From positions 930,001 to 994,000 of the forward strand of contig OZ245325.1 of NCBI GenBank assembly GCA_965225705.1: a stretch of DNA of 64,000 bases, read 5' to 3'. This DNA comes from G965225705 sp965225705 (GTDB taxonomy: Bacteria; Pseudomonadota; Alphaproteobacteria; Caulobacterales; Maricaulaceae). Both the position numbers and the translations under genes were made by a program. How positions within the stretch are numbered: the stretch's first letter is position 1; each line of letters begins with the position of its first letter. Under the pieces are notes generated by a model. The model saw only the letters and a program-made list of their open reading frames with translations. It did no database searches and was not told where the DNA came from. Below, one piece after another: positions 35,066-43,047 of the stretch.

Positions 35066-36586
35066 TTATGGCCTGTTCTGAATAAGCATGTTGCCATGAG
35101 CTCTGCTCTGGCGGTCATGACCGCGAGCTATGAAAAGGTGATATGTTCTCTGACGCTGGTTATCAAGCCTGACTTTATAGGTCTTTAAGGGCGTGGTTGT
35201 TTTAAAGTCAGCCCGCCCGGGGGGAATATTCCCTTCAAAACGATAAGCCAGAAGGACAGGGCCACCTGGTTTCTCTGGCAAAGGGCTTTCAAGTTCTGCC
35301 TGATGGCCGGGCCTGTCATGGGGTAGCCACATTGTCAGGGGAGGGTGGTCCCTGTGACGTCCATAATAGGTGGTTGTATAAAACGTCATACGGTCATCAA
35401 AGGCCAGTGCTGCAAAGTTTTCCCCTGTCCCGGGAGTCAGGGAGAGTAGGGTGTTTGCTGTCTCTTTCCATCCCCTCAGGCGTTTAATGCTGTTCCCCAT
35501 GCCAAGCTGATCAGCAAGCCCGGGAAAGAGGCTGATGGAGAACAAAAGCGCCATAAACACAAAATGTAGAATATTTGAAAGGCAGAGCCAGAACAGGTGT
35601 CGATTGCCTAAGGCCCAGAGGGTTACAAGAAGGGAGCCTGCTATATAAGAGCTTGCTGCCCAATTCGCATGTGCGCGCGAAATAAAGGCCTGGATACTGA
35701 CGATAAAAAGAGGAAAAAGCACAAAAAAGGTCAGACGAAAGCACCAGGGTTTATTATGCTTTTGACGTACCCCCCACACACAGGCCACAGGAAGAAGGCA
35801 AAAAGCTATGGGGCCAAAGACACCTAACTGGCCTGACCAGAAGTCAAAAAGTGTTTTGAACGCAAAGTTTGTTTCAGCCCAGTTCGCATTAGCAACCGTA
35901 TGAGAAGCCGTTGCAAAGTCATGCTGCATATTCCAGAGAAGATTAGGGGTAATGAGGGCAAAAAATACCGCTATGGCTAAAGCACCAGCCTGACTCCAAA
36001 GGGCTTTACGTATCGTTGTATCTGTAAAAAATAAAAGTATGAGAGGAGATATAAAAAATAAAAGAGCGTATTTAGAGAGAAAACCAAGACCGAGCGCAAT
36101 GCCTAACAACAGCCCCCACTGTCTTGTCTGCTTTTTATCATGATTCGCGTCTGCGAGCCTGATAAGGGCATAAAGCCCCAAAGAGCAGAAAAATAAAAGG
36201 AAGGCGTCTGTACTTATTAAAAAAGAAGAAAGTTGAACGCCCGGAGTCAGGGTATAGGTAAGGGCAGCCCAGAAACCTGTTCTTGCCCCCTGAAGCTGTT
36301 GACCTATAGCCAGAATACATAAGGCAGTTCCTGTATGGAAGAGGAGGGCAGGCAGGCGTATGGCGGCTTCACTATCCCCAAAAACAGAGGTGGAAAGCCT
36401 GACAACCCAGGCAATAAGGGGAGGTTTTGAAAAATAGCCCCAGGACAGATTTTGAGACCAGGCCCAGTATTGGGCTTCATCACCACCCAGCTCAAGAGGT
36501 GTGAGCACAAGCATCACAAGACGCAAAGCCATGAGGATGAAAATCATCCCTAAACCTGCATAAATATAGCGTTTCCCTGATATCAT
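35066..36586 (-). CDS. GT39/ArnT-type membrane glycosyltransferase
   Basis: 506 residues with about 11 membrane helices. The first periplasmic loop contains 'LELGGDEAQYWAWSQNLSWGYFSKPPLIAW', with the acidic DE pair expected for catalysis by dolichol/undecaprenyl-phosphate-sugar dependent enzymes of the ArnT/PMT family. The C-terminal ~110 residues are soluble. Acceptor is unknown; lipid A or a surface glycan are the usual choices. It is convergent with ettA (33 bp between stops). Confidence 0.8.
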   Translation of the reverse strand: MISGKRYIYAGLGMIFILMALRLVMLVLTPLELGGDEAQYWAWSQNLSWGYFSKPPLIAWVVRLSTSVFGDSEAAIRLPALLFHTGTALCILAIGQQLQGARTGFWAALTYTLTPGVQLSSFLISTDAFLLFFCSLGLYALIRLADANHDKKQTRQWGLLLGIALGLGFLSKYALLFFISPLILLFFTDTTIRKALWSQAGALAIAVFFALITPNLLWNMQHDFATASHTVANANWAETNFAFKTLFDFWSGQLGVFGPIAFCLLPVACVWGVRQKHNKPWCFRLTFFVLFPLFIVSIQAFISRAHANWAASSYIAGSLLVTLWALGNRHLFWLCLSNILHFVFMALLFSISLFPGLADQLGMGNSIKRLRGWKETANTLLSLTPGTGENFAALAFDDRMTFYTTTYYGRHRDHPPLTMWLPHDRPGHQAELESPLPEKPGGPVLLAYRFEGNIPPGRADFKTTTPLKTYKVRLDNQRQRTYHLFIARGHDRQSRAHGNMLIQNRP

Positions 36587-36995
36587 ATCCGGCCAGTTAT
36601 CTTAAGTAATGTCGTTTCTGCCTGCTTTATATTTTACGTCAAAGAAACATACATATGTAAATGGTGTATGTGAAGAGACAAGTCCATCACATAAGGCTTC
36701 AAAAACAGACAAAAGAAAAAATATAAGAGGACAGAGATAAGAGAGGCCGGGGGTTGCTCATTTGAAATTCATATTTTTCTTTTGAAGCGGAGGTTTATCA
36801 GGAGGAGGCTTTTGCTTTTTCCCGGGTTTTACACCTTTCATAAGGTAAGAGGTGGGAGTTAGTATTAAAAACTGAGACTTGTTTCAGGACATAAAAGTAT
36901 TGTTTTTACCTTCTATTCCGAAAGACATTTTCATCTTGAATTTTTTGACAAAAAACAGTAGATCAGGCCCTTCTTTTTGTACGTATGGAGGGCAC
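36587..36995. other. Intergenic region between the GT39 gene and dksA
   Basis: 409 bp, AT-rich, divergent flanking genes, so it must hold two promoters. It contains the palindrome TACATATGTA (36650-36659), part of a longer CATACA (36648) / TGTATG (36665) repeat. The dksA ribosome-binding site GGAGG lies at its right end. I see no RNA gene. Confidence 0.4.
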
Positions 36996-37442
36996 ATGAC
37001 TGAGCAGGATACACTTACCCCTGAGACCACTTTAAACAGCCACCCATTTGAAATGGAGCCTTTTATGAATGAGGGGCAAAAAACGTATTTCAGGAACAGG
37101 CTCCTGACCTGGAAGACAGAAATTTTTCAGCAAACACAGAGAACTCTGGATGATTTGAAAGCTCAAAATGCTGATTCTGCAGATCCTATGGACCGTGCGG
37201 CTTCTGATACAGACTACAGCCTTGAATTGCGTGCCCGTGATCGGCAGAGAAAGCTTATTACAAAAATTGATGCAGCCCTTAAGCGGCTTGATGATGGATC
37301 TTATGGTTATTGTGAGGAAACCGGTGAACCCATTAGCTTAAAGCGCCTTGAGGCCCGTCCCATCACAACGTTAAGTCTGGAAGCTCAGGAACGCCATGAA
37401 AGAAGAGAAAGCTTTCATACAGCTGTTTGGGACAAACTATGA
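36996..37442 (+). CDS. dksA: RNA polymerase-binding transcription factor DksA
   Basis: 148 residues. DksA enters the polymerase secondary channel and works with ppGpp. The coiled-coil tip has D63-P-M-D66-R-A68, matching the D-x-x-D-x-A signature. The C-terminal 'GSYGYCEETGEPISLKRLEARPITTLSLEAQERHERR' is the alphaproteobacterial version, with only one cysteine in the zinc-finger position, so zinc is probably not bound. The ATG at 36996 follows TATGGAGGGCAC, a clear ribosome-binding site; the longer frame from 36879 is not supported. Confidence 0.92.
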   Translation: MTEQDTLTPETTLNSHPFEMEPFMNEGQKTYFRNRLLTWKTEIFQQTQRTLDDLKAQNADSADPMDRAASDTDYSLELRARDRQRKLITKIDAALKRLDDGSYGYCEETGEPISLKRLEARPITTLSLEAQERHERRESFHTAVWDKL

Positions 37443-37516
37443 TGTCTTAAAGGAGTGCTGTGGTATGAAGGTTTTATGTTTTTTAAGACAGGAATTTTGA
37501 TGAGCTCTTCCCTGTC
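37443..37516. repeat. Nested inverted repeats between dksA and the quinone oxidoreductase gene
   Basis: TGTCTTAAA (37443-37451) pairs with TTTAAGACA (37482-37490), 9 bp perfect. The right arm partly overlaps a second repeat, GACAGG (37487-37492) / CCTGTC (37511-37516), so the two folds are mutually exclusive. This is an attenuator-like layout, without a clear T-run. Confidence 0.35.
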
Positions 37517-37558
37517 TTCCTTTATAGCCCGGGCTTTCCTGTTTTCGGAGTGTATGTA

Positions 37559-38575
37559 ATGTCTCTTCTGCTCTCTCATCTTCTTGCCAGCATGCATGCG
37601 GTGTGTGCCCATCAGCCCGGGGGTGCTGAAGTTTTGAGGTATGAAGAGCGCCCTGTTCCACAACCGGGACCAGAAGAGGTTCTGATTGCTGTCCGGGCGG
37701 CTGGTGTTAACAGGCCGGATATTTTTCAAAGACAAGGGCTTTACCCACCTCCAAAAGGTGTTACAGATATTTTAGGTCTGGAAGTTTCAGGGAAGGTTAT
37801 AGCGTCTGGAAGAGGGGTTCCGGAATCTGTTCTGGGCACAGAAGTTTGTGCACTGCTCGCAGGGGGTGGTTATGCAGATTATGCTGTAGCTCCACTTGAG
37901 ACGGTTCTTGCCAAACCTAAGAACCTGTCTTTACGTGATTGTGCAGGTTTACCAGAGTCTGTTTTTACAGTGTGGGCCAATGTTTTTGAACGTGGGTGCC
38001 TTCAGTCGGATGAGACGCTTCTGGTCCATGGTGGGGCCAGTGGCATAGGAGTTATGGCTCTGCAAATGGCCAGGGCTTATGGGGCCCGTGTGTTTACAAC
38101 GGTCGGGTCTTCCAAAAAGGCAGAATTTGTCAAGAGTTTAGGAGCAGACAGGGCTGTCCTCTACAAGGAAGAAGATTTTTTGACATGTCTTTCTGATGCA
38201 GGCGGGGTTGATGTGATCCTGGATATGGTGGGAGGGGCGTATGTTGAGAAAAATCTCAGGCTTTTAAAAAAAGATGGTCGTCTGATCCAGATAGCTTTTC
38301 TGGAAGGCTCACGTATATCCCTTGATCTTATGCCTGTGATGTTAAAGCGTCTTACGCTGACGGGGTCTACTTTGCGCTCCCGCCCGCTTTCAGAGAAAAA
38401 ACATCTGGCACAGGATCTTAAAAAACATGTCTGGCCCTGGCTTGAACGGGGGGAGGTTTCCCCTGTGACGGATCGTGTTTTTCCTCTTTCTCAGGCAGCG
38501 ATGGCCCACGCCTATATGGAAAAAAGCGCGCATATGGGCAAAATACTCCTTGCACCGGACTCTTTATTTTCTTAA
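37559..38575 (+). CDS. NAD(P)H:quinone oxidoreductase (zinc-free MDR family)
   Basis: 338 residues of the medium-chain dehydrogenase family, quinone oxidoreductase branch. GroES-like N-terminal domain with 'AVRAAGVNRPDIFQRQGLYPPPKG', then a Rossmann domain with 'LLVHGGASGIGVMALQMARAYGARVFTTVGS'. The zinc-ligand cysteines of alcohol dehydrogenases are absent. The start is a choice: ATG 37559 has CGGAG 9 nt upstream; ATG 37583 (MHAVCAHQPGG) matches the usual family start better. Substrate is not readable from sequence. Confidence 0.85.
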   Translation: MSLLLSHLLASMHAVCAHQPGGAEVLRYEERPVPQPGPEEVLIAVRAAGVNRPDIFQRQGLYPPPKGVTDILGLEVSGKVIASGRGVPESVLGTEVCALLAGGGYADYAVAPLETVLAKPKNLSLRDCAGLPESVFTVWANVFERGCLQSDETLLVHGGASGIGVMALQMARAYGARVFTTVGSSKKAEFVKSLGADRAVLYKEEDFLTCLSDAGGVDVILDMVGGAYVEKNLRLLKKDGRLIQIAFLEGSRISLDLMPVMLKRLTLTGSTLRSRPLSEKKHLAQDLKKHVWPWLERGEVSPVTDRVFPLSQAAMAHAYMEKSAHMGKILLAPDSLFS

Positions 38576-38681
38576 AAGAGAGAGACACGCATTTTCTAAA
38601 CATGGATACTGTCCTTTATATCAGGGAGTTTCAAAGTGCTCCGGGATATATGAACAGTATGCCATTCTTTTCCTTTGAAGG

Positions 38682-38702
38682 CAGACAGGCTGATCCTGTC
38701 TG
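38682..38702 (+). promoter_or_regulatory. 8-bp perfect hairpin in the trcR leader
   Basis: CAGACAGG (38682-38689) and CCTGTCTG (38695-38702) pair perfectly around a CTGAT loop, ending 8 nt before the trcR ATG. In mRNA this would hold the region around the start codon; in DNA it would be a dimer operator. No T-run follows, so termination is unlikely. Confidence 0.5.
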
Positions 38703-38710
38703 AGAGCATC

Positions 38711-39334
38711 ATGACGTCAATTCTTATGCCTAAAGCTACGGCTATCTGGTTGTTGGATAATTCCTCTCTTACCTTTGAACAGATTGCGGATTTCTGTGGC
38801 CTCCATCATCTTGAAGTAGCAAGCATGGCAGATGGCCATGCCGCGGGTGGTATGCTGGGCTCTGATCCTGTTGCTCATGGCCAGCTGACCCGTGAAGAGC
38901 TTGAAAAAGGACAAAAAGACCCGGGCTATCGTCTGAAACCTGCTCAGTCCAAACATGCTGATCTGTATGTTCACAAACGCAAAGGGGCACGTTATACACC
39001 TCTCTCACGACGCCAGGATCGTCCCAATGCCATAGCCTGGCTTGTCCGCTATCATCCCGAAATGTCAGATGGACAGATTTCCCGCCTTATTGGCACGACA
39101 AAACCAACGATTGAGTCAATACGCAACCGTACCCACTGGAATTCCAGTAATATCAAGCCCCATGATCCTGTGAGCCTTCATTTGTGCACACAGGCTGAAC
39201 TTGATGAGGCTGTTGCCAAAGCCCTCAAGCGTACCCCCCCCAGGGAAGAGGAGGGATCTTTAAAGGACGAAGGGCCCCGCCTTGATATGTTCAAAGCTTT
39301 TGAGACACATGAAAGCCAGGAAGGTTCCTCTTAG
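38711..39334 (+). CDS. trcR: DUF1013 cell-cycle transcriptional regulator TrcR-like
   Basis: 207 residues of DUF1013, restricted to alphaproteobacteria and described in Caulobacter/Brucella relatives as a regulator that binds RNA polymerase and affects cell-cycle genes. The family core is visible at the N-terminus ('MPKATAIWLLDNSSLTFEQIADFCGLHHLEVASMADG') and as 'RQDRPNAIAWLVRYHPEMSDGQISRLIGTTKPTIESIRNRTHWNSSNIKPHDPV'. Both contain helix-turn-helix-like segments. ATG 38711 is preceded by a strong hairpin and by GAGAG. The frame to 38675 adds nothing conserved. Confidence 0.85.
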   Translation: MTSILMPKATAIWLLDNSSLTFEQIADFCGLHHLEVASMADGHAAGGMLGSDPVAHGQLTREELEKGQKDPGYRLKPAQSKHADLYVHKRKGARYTPLSRRQDRPNAIAWLVRYHPEMSDGQISRLIGTTKPTIESIRNRTHWNSSNIKPHDPVSLHLCTQAELDEAVAKALKRTPPREEEGSLKDEGPRLDMFKAFETHESQEGSS

Positions 39335-39352
39335 GAAGGAGGAAAACCATTG

Positions 39353-40315
39353 ATGACAGCCCATTGTGAGAAAGCTCCGGAATATGCGCTTGAGGCTGAT
39401 GACCTTAAAAAAGTTTACCATACGCCCAAAAACGCCCCAAACACCGCTTTAAAAGACCTTAGCCTCAAAGTACGCCGTGGCTCTATGTTTGCCCTTTTGG
39501 GCCCTAATGGGGCCGGAAAGTCTACATTCATCAATATTCTTGCCGGTTTGACCCTGAAGACAGGGGGACAGGCCCGCATTTGGGGGCATGATATCACGCA
39601 GGAGCGCCGTTTGGCGAGTGCCTCTATCGGCGTTGTTCCCCAGGAACTGAATATGGATGTGTTTTTCACACCTTTTGAAACGCTGGAGATTCAGGCTGGT
39701 TATTATGGTCTCCCGAAAGCTGAGCGGCGCAGTATGGAGATTTTAGAGGCTGTGGGTCTTGCAGACAAACGTGATGCCTATGTCCGTCATTTGTCTGGCG
39801 GTATGAAAAGGCGCCTTTTGGTTGCAAAAGCTATGGTGCATAATCCCCCTGTTCTTGTTCTTGATGAGCCAACAGCCGGGGTTGATGTTGAATTACGTCA
39901 TCAGCTTTGGTCATATGTAAAGCGTCTTAATGAACAGGGGACAACGGTAATTCTGACCACACATTATCTTGAGGAAGCTCAGGAACTGTGTGATGAGATA
40001 GCCATTATTCATCATGGAGAGCTTGTGGCCTGGGAATCCAAGACAGATCTTCTCAAAAAACTTGATCATAAGCATCTTTATATCAAACCAGAATCACCGC
40101 TTACACGCCTGCCTGAAGGTTTGGAGGAATTGGATGCTGAACTTCAGGATGATGGTCTTTTGCGGATCAGCTATAACCCTGCCCGAACCTCTGTTGGAGA
40201 GGTGTTGCAAAAGGTCCATAAAACCAGAATTGGTATTGCAGACTTAAACACGCAGGAACCTGACCTTGAGGATATTTTTGTTGCTTTGACCTATAATAAA
40301 GACAAAGCTTCTTAA
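39353..40315 (+). CDS. ABC transporter ATP-binding protein (ABC-2 type), orphan
   Basis: 320 residues. Walker A 'GPNGAGKST', signature 'LSGGMKRRLLVAKAM', Walker B 'VLVLDEPTAGVD' and H-loop 'LTTHYLEEAQELCD' are intact; a C-terminal ~90-residue domain follows, as in YadG/CcmA-like drug or polysaccharide exporters. The expected membrane partner is not adjacent; the next gene is a NifU-like protein. GGAAGGAGG lies 10 nt before the ATG at 39353; the codon before it is a TTG. Confidence 0.85.
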   Translation: MTAHCEKAPEYALEADDLKKVYHTPKNAPNTALKDLSLKVRRGSMFALLGPNGAGKSTFINILAGLTLKTGGQARIWGHDITQERRLASASIGVVPQELNMDVFFTPFETLEIQAGYYGLPKAERRSMEILEAVGLADKRDAYVRHLSGGMKRRLLVAKAMVHNPPVLVLDEPTAGVDVELRHQLWSYVKRLNEQGTTVILTTHYLEEAQELCDEIAIIHHGELVAWESKTDLLKKLDHKHLYIKPESPLTRLPEGLEELDAELQDDGLLRISYNPARTSVGEVLQKVHKTRIGIADLNTQEPDLEDIFVALTYNKDKAS

Positions 40316-40320
40316 AACTG

Positions 40321-40336
40321 GGAAAACCTGTTTTCC
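40321..40336 (+). terminator. Small hairpin after the ABC ATPase gene
   Basis: GGAAAA (40321-40326) / TTTTCC (40331-40336) with a CCTG loop, directly after the stop. Short and without T-run. Confidence 0.3.
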
Positions 40337-40394
40337 TGTAGACAGGGGAGAGATTTTTTAAAGCCAGAGCAAGGTATAAGGAAGAAGAGATAGT

Positions 40395-40961
40395 ATGTTA
40401 ATTGAAACAGAGAGCACCCCTAACCCACAAACGCTTAAGTTTTTACCTGGACGCCCTGTCCTTGGGACAGGGGTTCGTAATTTCACCTCCCCTGAAGAGG
40501 CTAAAAATATTTCCCCTTTAGCAGAATCTCTTTTTTCTATTCCCGGTGTTGCGGGGGTTTTGCTGGGGGGAGATTTTCTGGCCGTCACGAAGACAGCTGA
40601 GGAAGACTGGCCAGGTTTGCAAACGCTTGTGACAGGCGCTTTGATCGATTATTTTGTGGCGGGTTATCCTGTTCTTCTTGAAGAGGCTCATGAGGAAACA
40701 CCTCCTGTTTCAGGAGACGAAGATGATCCCATAGCGCAAAAAATCAGGGATTTGCTTGAAACCCGCGTCCGCCCGGCCGTGGCCCTTGATGGGGGGGATA
40801 TTGTTTTTGATCGCTTTGATTCTGAAGATGGGGTTGTCTATCTTATGATGCGGGGGGCCTGTTCTGGTTGCCCCTCTTCTACGATGACCCTTAAAATGGG
40901 CATAGAAAACATGTTAAAATACTATGTTCCTGAAGTCACACGTGTGGAAGCTGTCCTGTAA
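40395..40961 (+). CDS. NifU/Nfu-type Fe-S scaffold protein
   Basis: 188 residues. An N-terminal Nfu_N domain (about 1-90, 'TESTPNPQTLKFLPGRPVL') is followed by a NifU C-terminal domain with the cluster-binding motif 'GACSGCPSSTMTLKMGIENMLK'. Such proteins deliver Fe-S clusters to target enzymes. It precedes the nitroreductase gene by 28 bp. Confidence 0.9.
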   Translation: MLIETESTPNPQTLKFLPGRPVLGTGVRNFTSPEEAKNISPLAESLFSIPGVAGVLLGGDFLAVTKTAEEDWPGLQTLVTGALIDYFVAGYPVLLEEAHEETPPVSGDEDDPIAQKIRDLLETRVRPAVALDGGDIVFDRFDSEDGVVYLMMRGACSGCPSSTMTLKMGIENMLKYYVPEVTRVEAVL

Positions 40962-40989
40962 GCTTCTCAAAATATAAAGGAATCCCTCT

Positions 40990-41583
40990 ATGAAAGAACC
41001 TCTCTCTGAAGCAAGTCTTGATGTACTGTTCCGTGAGGCAAGAACCCATAATTCCTGGGCAGAGGACTCTTTAAGTCATGCCCAGCTGAAACATATTTAT
41101 GATCTGATGAAATGGGGCGCGACAAGTGCCAACTGTTCTCCTGCACGTTTTGTATTCGTCATGTCGAAAGAGGGAAAGGAACGTCTTAAACCCCATCTTA
41201 TGGAGGGCAATATTGCCAAGACGATGGCAGCCCCTGCCTGTGTCATTATTGCTCATGATATGAAATTTTATGACTCCCTTCCTGAACTTTTCCCACATAA
41301 TCCAGAGGCACGGGGATGGTTTTCTGAAGACAAAGCTGTGGCTGAGGAGACGGCTATGCGTAATGGCACGCTTCAGGGGGCTTATCTGATGCTGGCTGCG
41401 CGGGCTCTTGGTTTTGATTGTGGCCCTATGTCCGGGTATAATTCTGAAACTCTGGATCAGGAATTTTTTGCCGGAACGTCTGTCAAATCCAATTTTCTGT
41501 GCAATCTTGGTGTGGGGACAGAGGCGGGGCTTTTCCCACGCTCCCCCCGTTTGCCTTTTGAGAAAGCCTGTCAGATTGTCTGA
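40990..41583 (+). CDS. Nitroreductase family protein (RutE/malonic semialdehyde reductase-like)
   Basis: 197 residues of the FMN nitroreductase family. 'NSWAEDSLSHAQLKHIYDLMKWGATSANCSPARFVFV' and 'NGTLQGAYLMLAARALGFDCGPMSGYN' are close to the RutE branch, which reduces malonic semialdehyde. No other rut gene is present, so the physiological substrate is open. Position between the NifU-like gene and tsaB is conserved in many alphaproteobacteria to my knowledge. Confidence 0.85.
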   Translation: MKEPLSEASLDVLFREARTHNSWAEDSLSHAQLKHIYDLMKWGATSANCSPARFVFVMSKEGKERLKPHLMEGNIAKTMAAPACVIIAHDMKFYDSLPELFPHNPEARGWFSEDKAVAEETAMRNGTLQGAYLMLAARALGFDCGPMSGYNSETLDQEFFAGTSVKSNFLCNLGVGTEAGLFPRSPRLPFEKACQIV

Positions 41584-41591
41584 GGTCAGGC

Positions 41592-42410
41592 ATGCTCATT
41601 CTTGCCCTTGATACAAGCTCCCCCACCTGCACAGCAGTTTTGTGGAGAAATGGGGAGGTCCTTGCCCGTGGACAGTATGAGGTTGGTCGGAAAATATCTC
41701 ATCAGGAACATCTGCGGAGATCTCCGGAGGATACAGGCCAGAAACAGACACATCACCCGCATAAGCACGGACACTGTGGGCTTGTCAGACAGGAGGGAGA
41801 AACTTCCACATTTCCAAAATCTTTACCAGCTTCACATTTACCAGTTTCACAGGGGTTCTCAGAGGTCATAGCCCCCTTATGTGCCTCACTTTTTGAAGAG
41901 GCCGGGTTGTCTTCAGTTACTCCTGACCGTCTTGCGGTTGTAACGGGTCCGGGATCTTTCACTGGGTTAAGGGCGGGCCTGTCTTTTGCACGCGGTATGG
42001 CGCTCGCACTTCATGTTCCCTGCCTTGGTTTTTTTGCCTTTGATCTTTTGGCCAGACAGGCCAGACAGGCGCGGCTTGTGGTGGCACATGATGCACGCCG
42101 TGGGGGGGTCTACTGGCAGGGCTATGAGAAGGAAGAGGCCAGAGGAATGCCAAAGCTCCAGCCACCATCTGAGGCCATGCAGAATATTAAGGACTGGGCA
42201 GGGGATAAGGCTTTGTCCTTAGCAGGGTCAGGGGCCTCTCTTCTGGCAGGCGAAGAGAGATGGCAGGATCTTAATCTCCATACTCCGGACAGCATATTGA
42301 TGGCGGCCTGGGCCGCGAAGGTTGACCCACAGGATCACCCACCACGCCCCGTTTATATACGTCCCCCCGATGCGCAGCCCATGCAGACTGACATGCCCCG
42401 TGTTCTTTAG
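41592..42410 (+). CDS. tsaB: tRNA t6A synthesis protein TsaB with an insertion
   Basis: 272 residues. TsaB is the partner of TsaD for threonylcarbamoyl-A37 on tRNAs. The N-terminus 'LILALDTSSPTCTAVLWRNGEVLARG' and 'VVTGPGSFTGLRAGLSFARGMALAL' are diagnostic. About 48-50 residues (roughly 38-87) rich in His, Gln, Ser and Pro separate the first strand pair from the helix 'FSEVIAPLCASLFEEAG', where other TsaB proteins have a direct connection. This stretch contains a 15-bp tandem repeat (41822-41836 and 41837-41851, one mismatch). Another short repeat near 42051 encodes RQARQAR. The rimI gene that often follows is absent. Confidence 0.85.
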   Translation: MLILALDTSSPTCTAVLWRNGEVLARGQYEVGRKISHQEHLRRSPEDTGQKQTHHPHKHGHCGLVRQEGETSTFPKSLPASHLPVSQGFSEVIAPLCASLFEEAGLSSVTPDRLAVVTGPGSFTGLRAGLSFARGMALALHVPCLGFFAFDLLARQARQARLVVAHDARRGGVYWQGYEKEEARGMPKLQPPSEAMQNIKDWAGDKALSLAGSGASLLAGEERWQDLNLHTPDSILMAAWAAKVDPQDHPPRPVYIRPPDAQPMQTDMPRVL

Positions 42411-42441
42411 GTTTTTTAGAGGTTTCATGGTGAGGGAGGTT

Positions 42442-42780
42442 TTATCTTTTCAGGATCTTCCCTGTCTTTGGCCGGAGGGGTTTTGAGTGTCCCATGCCCC
42501 GCATGGGGGAGGTTGTGAGGCTACCAGCCTGAGCTTGCCAGCCTGTTTTATGTGAAACAGTCATTTTGGGAGATGTCCCGGAGGTATGTGGCCTAACTCT
42601 AAAAATTCTGCTGATGTAAGAAACACTGTTCATAAAGGCGTATAAAGCAAAGATGAGGACGGCACAAAAAGCAAGAATAAAAATGATTTTCACAGGATCA
42701 GAGACAGACCGAAACGTATAACACAAGACATCCAGCCAGTGTCCGCATGCCGTGCTTATGTCGGGGGTGACAGTGTCCAT
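42442..42780 (-). CDS. Small single-TM protein of unknown function
   Basis: 112 residues from the ATG at 42780. One hydrophobic segment (about 32-50, 'IIFILAFCAVLIFALYAFM') is followed by a basic tail. I recognise no family. The ribosome-binding site AAGGGAG precedes the ATG, and that same sequence is one arm of the first stem of the structured RNA region at 42787, so this gene's translation could depend on that fold. It is convergent with tsaB, whose stop is 31 bp away. The ORF may not be real. Confidence 0.4.
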   Translation of the reverse strand: MDTVTPDISTACGHWLDVLCYTFRSVSDPVKIIFILAFCAVLIFALYAFMNSVSYISRIFRVRPHTSGTSPKMTVSHKTGWQAQAGSLTTSPMRGMGHSKPLRPKTGKILKR

Positions 42781-42786
42781 CAGAAA

Positions 42787-43047
42787 AACTCCCTTAAAAA
42801 ACAAAACGGCCACCAGGAAATCCTGGCGACCGGGGAGTTAGAAAACTGCCACCAGACAGCCGCAATGGCCTTTAGACACAGACACCACAGGGGTGACGTG
42901 TCTTGGACATACGCCACCGCCTCCCCAGCCCTATGGCGTGAGAAGGCACTGTTTGAGGTAAGCGCATACCTCTGATGGAAGGGTTTCTAAGCCCCGGAGT
43001 TAGAACATCTAAACCTGCAGGCAGGCTAGCACGCCTTACCAGGCAGG
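42787..43047 (+). ncRNA. C4-antisense-RNA-like structured region
   Basis: A run of consecutive stem-loops fills this gene-free stretch. (1) AACTCCC 42787-42793 / GGGAGTT 42833-42839, stacked on CGG 42807-42809 / CCG 42830-42832 and closed by CCAGG 42813-42817 / CCTGG 42822-42826. (2) GACAC 42875-42879 / GTGTC 42898-42902, with inner CACC / GGTG. (3) ACGCCA 42911-42916 / TGGCGT 42934-42939. (4) GAGGTA 42955-42960 / TACCTC 42967-42972. (5) GGTTT 42982-42986 / AAACC 43011-43015, with inner CTAA / TTAG. (6) CCTGC 43014-43018 / GCAGG 43043-43047. The first element and its GGGAGTTAGAAAACT continuation resemble the C4 antisense RNA of P1/P7-type phages and prophages, which blocks an antirepressor transcript. 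The pairing is seen directly; family membership is from memory and strand is inferred. Confidence 0.5.
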
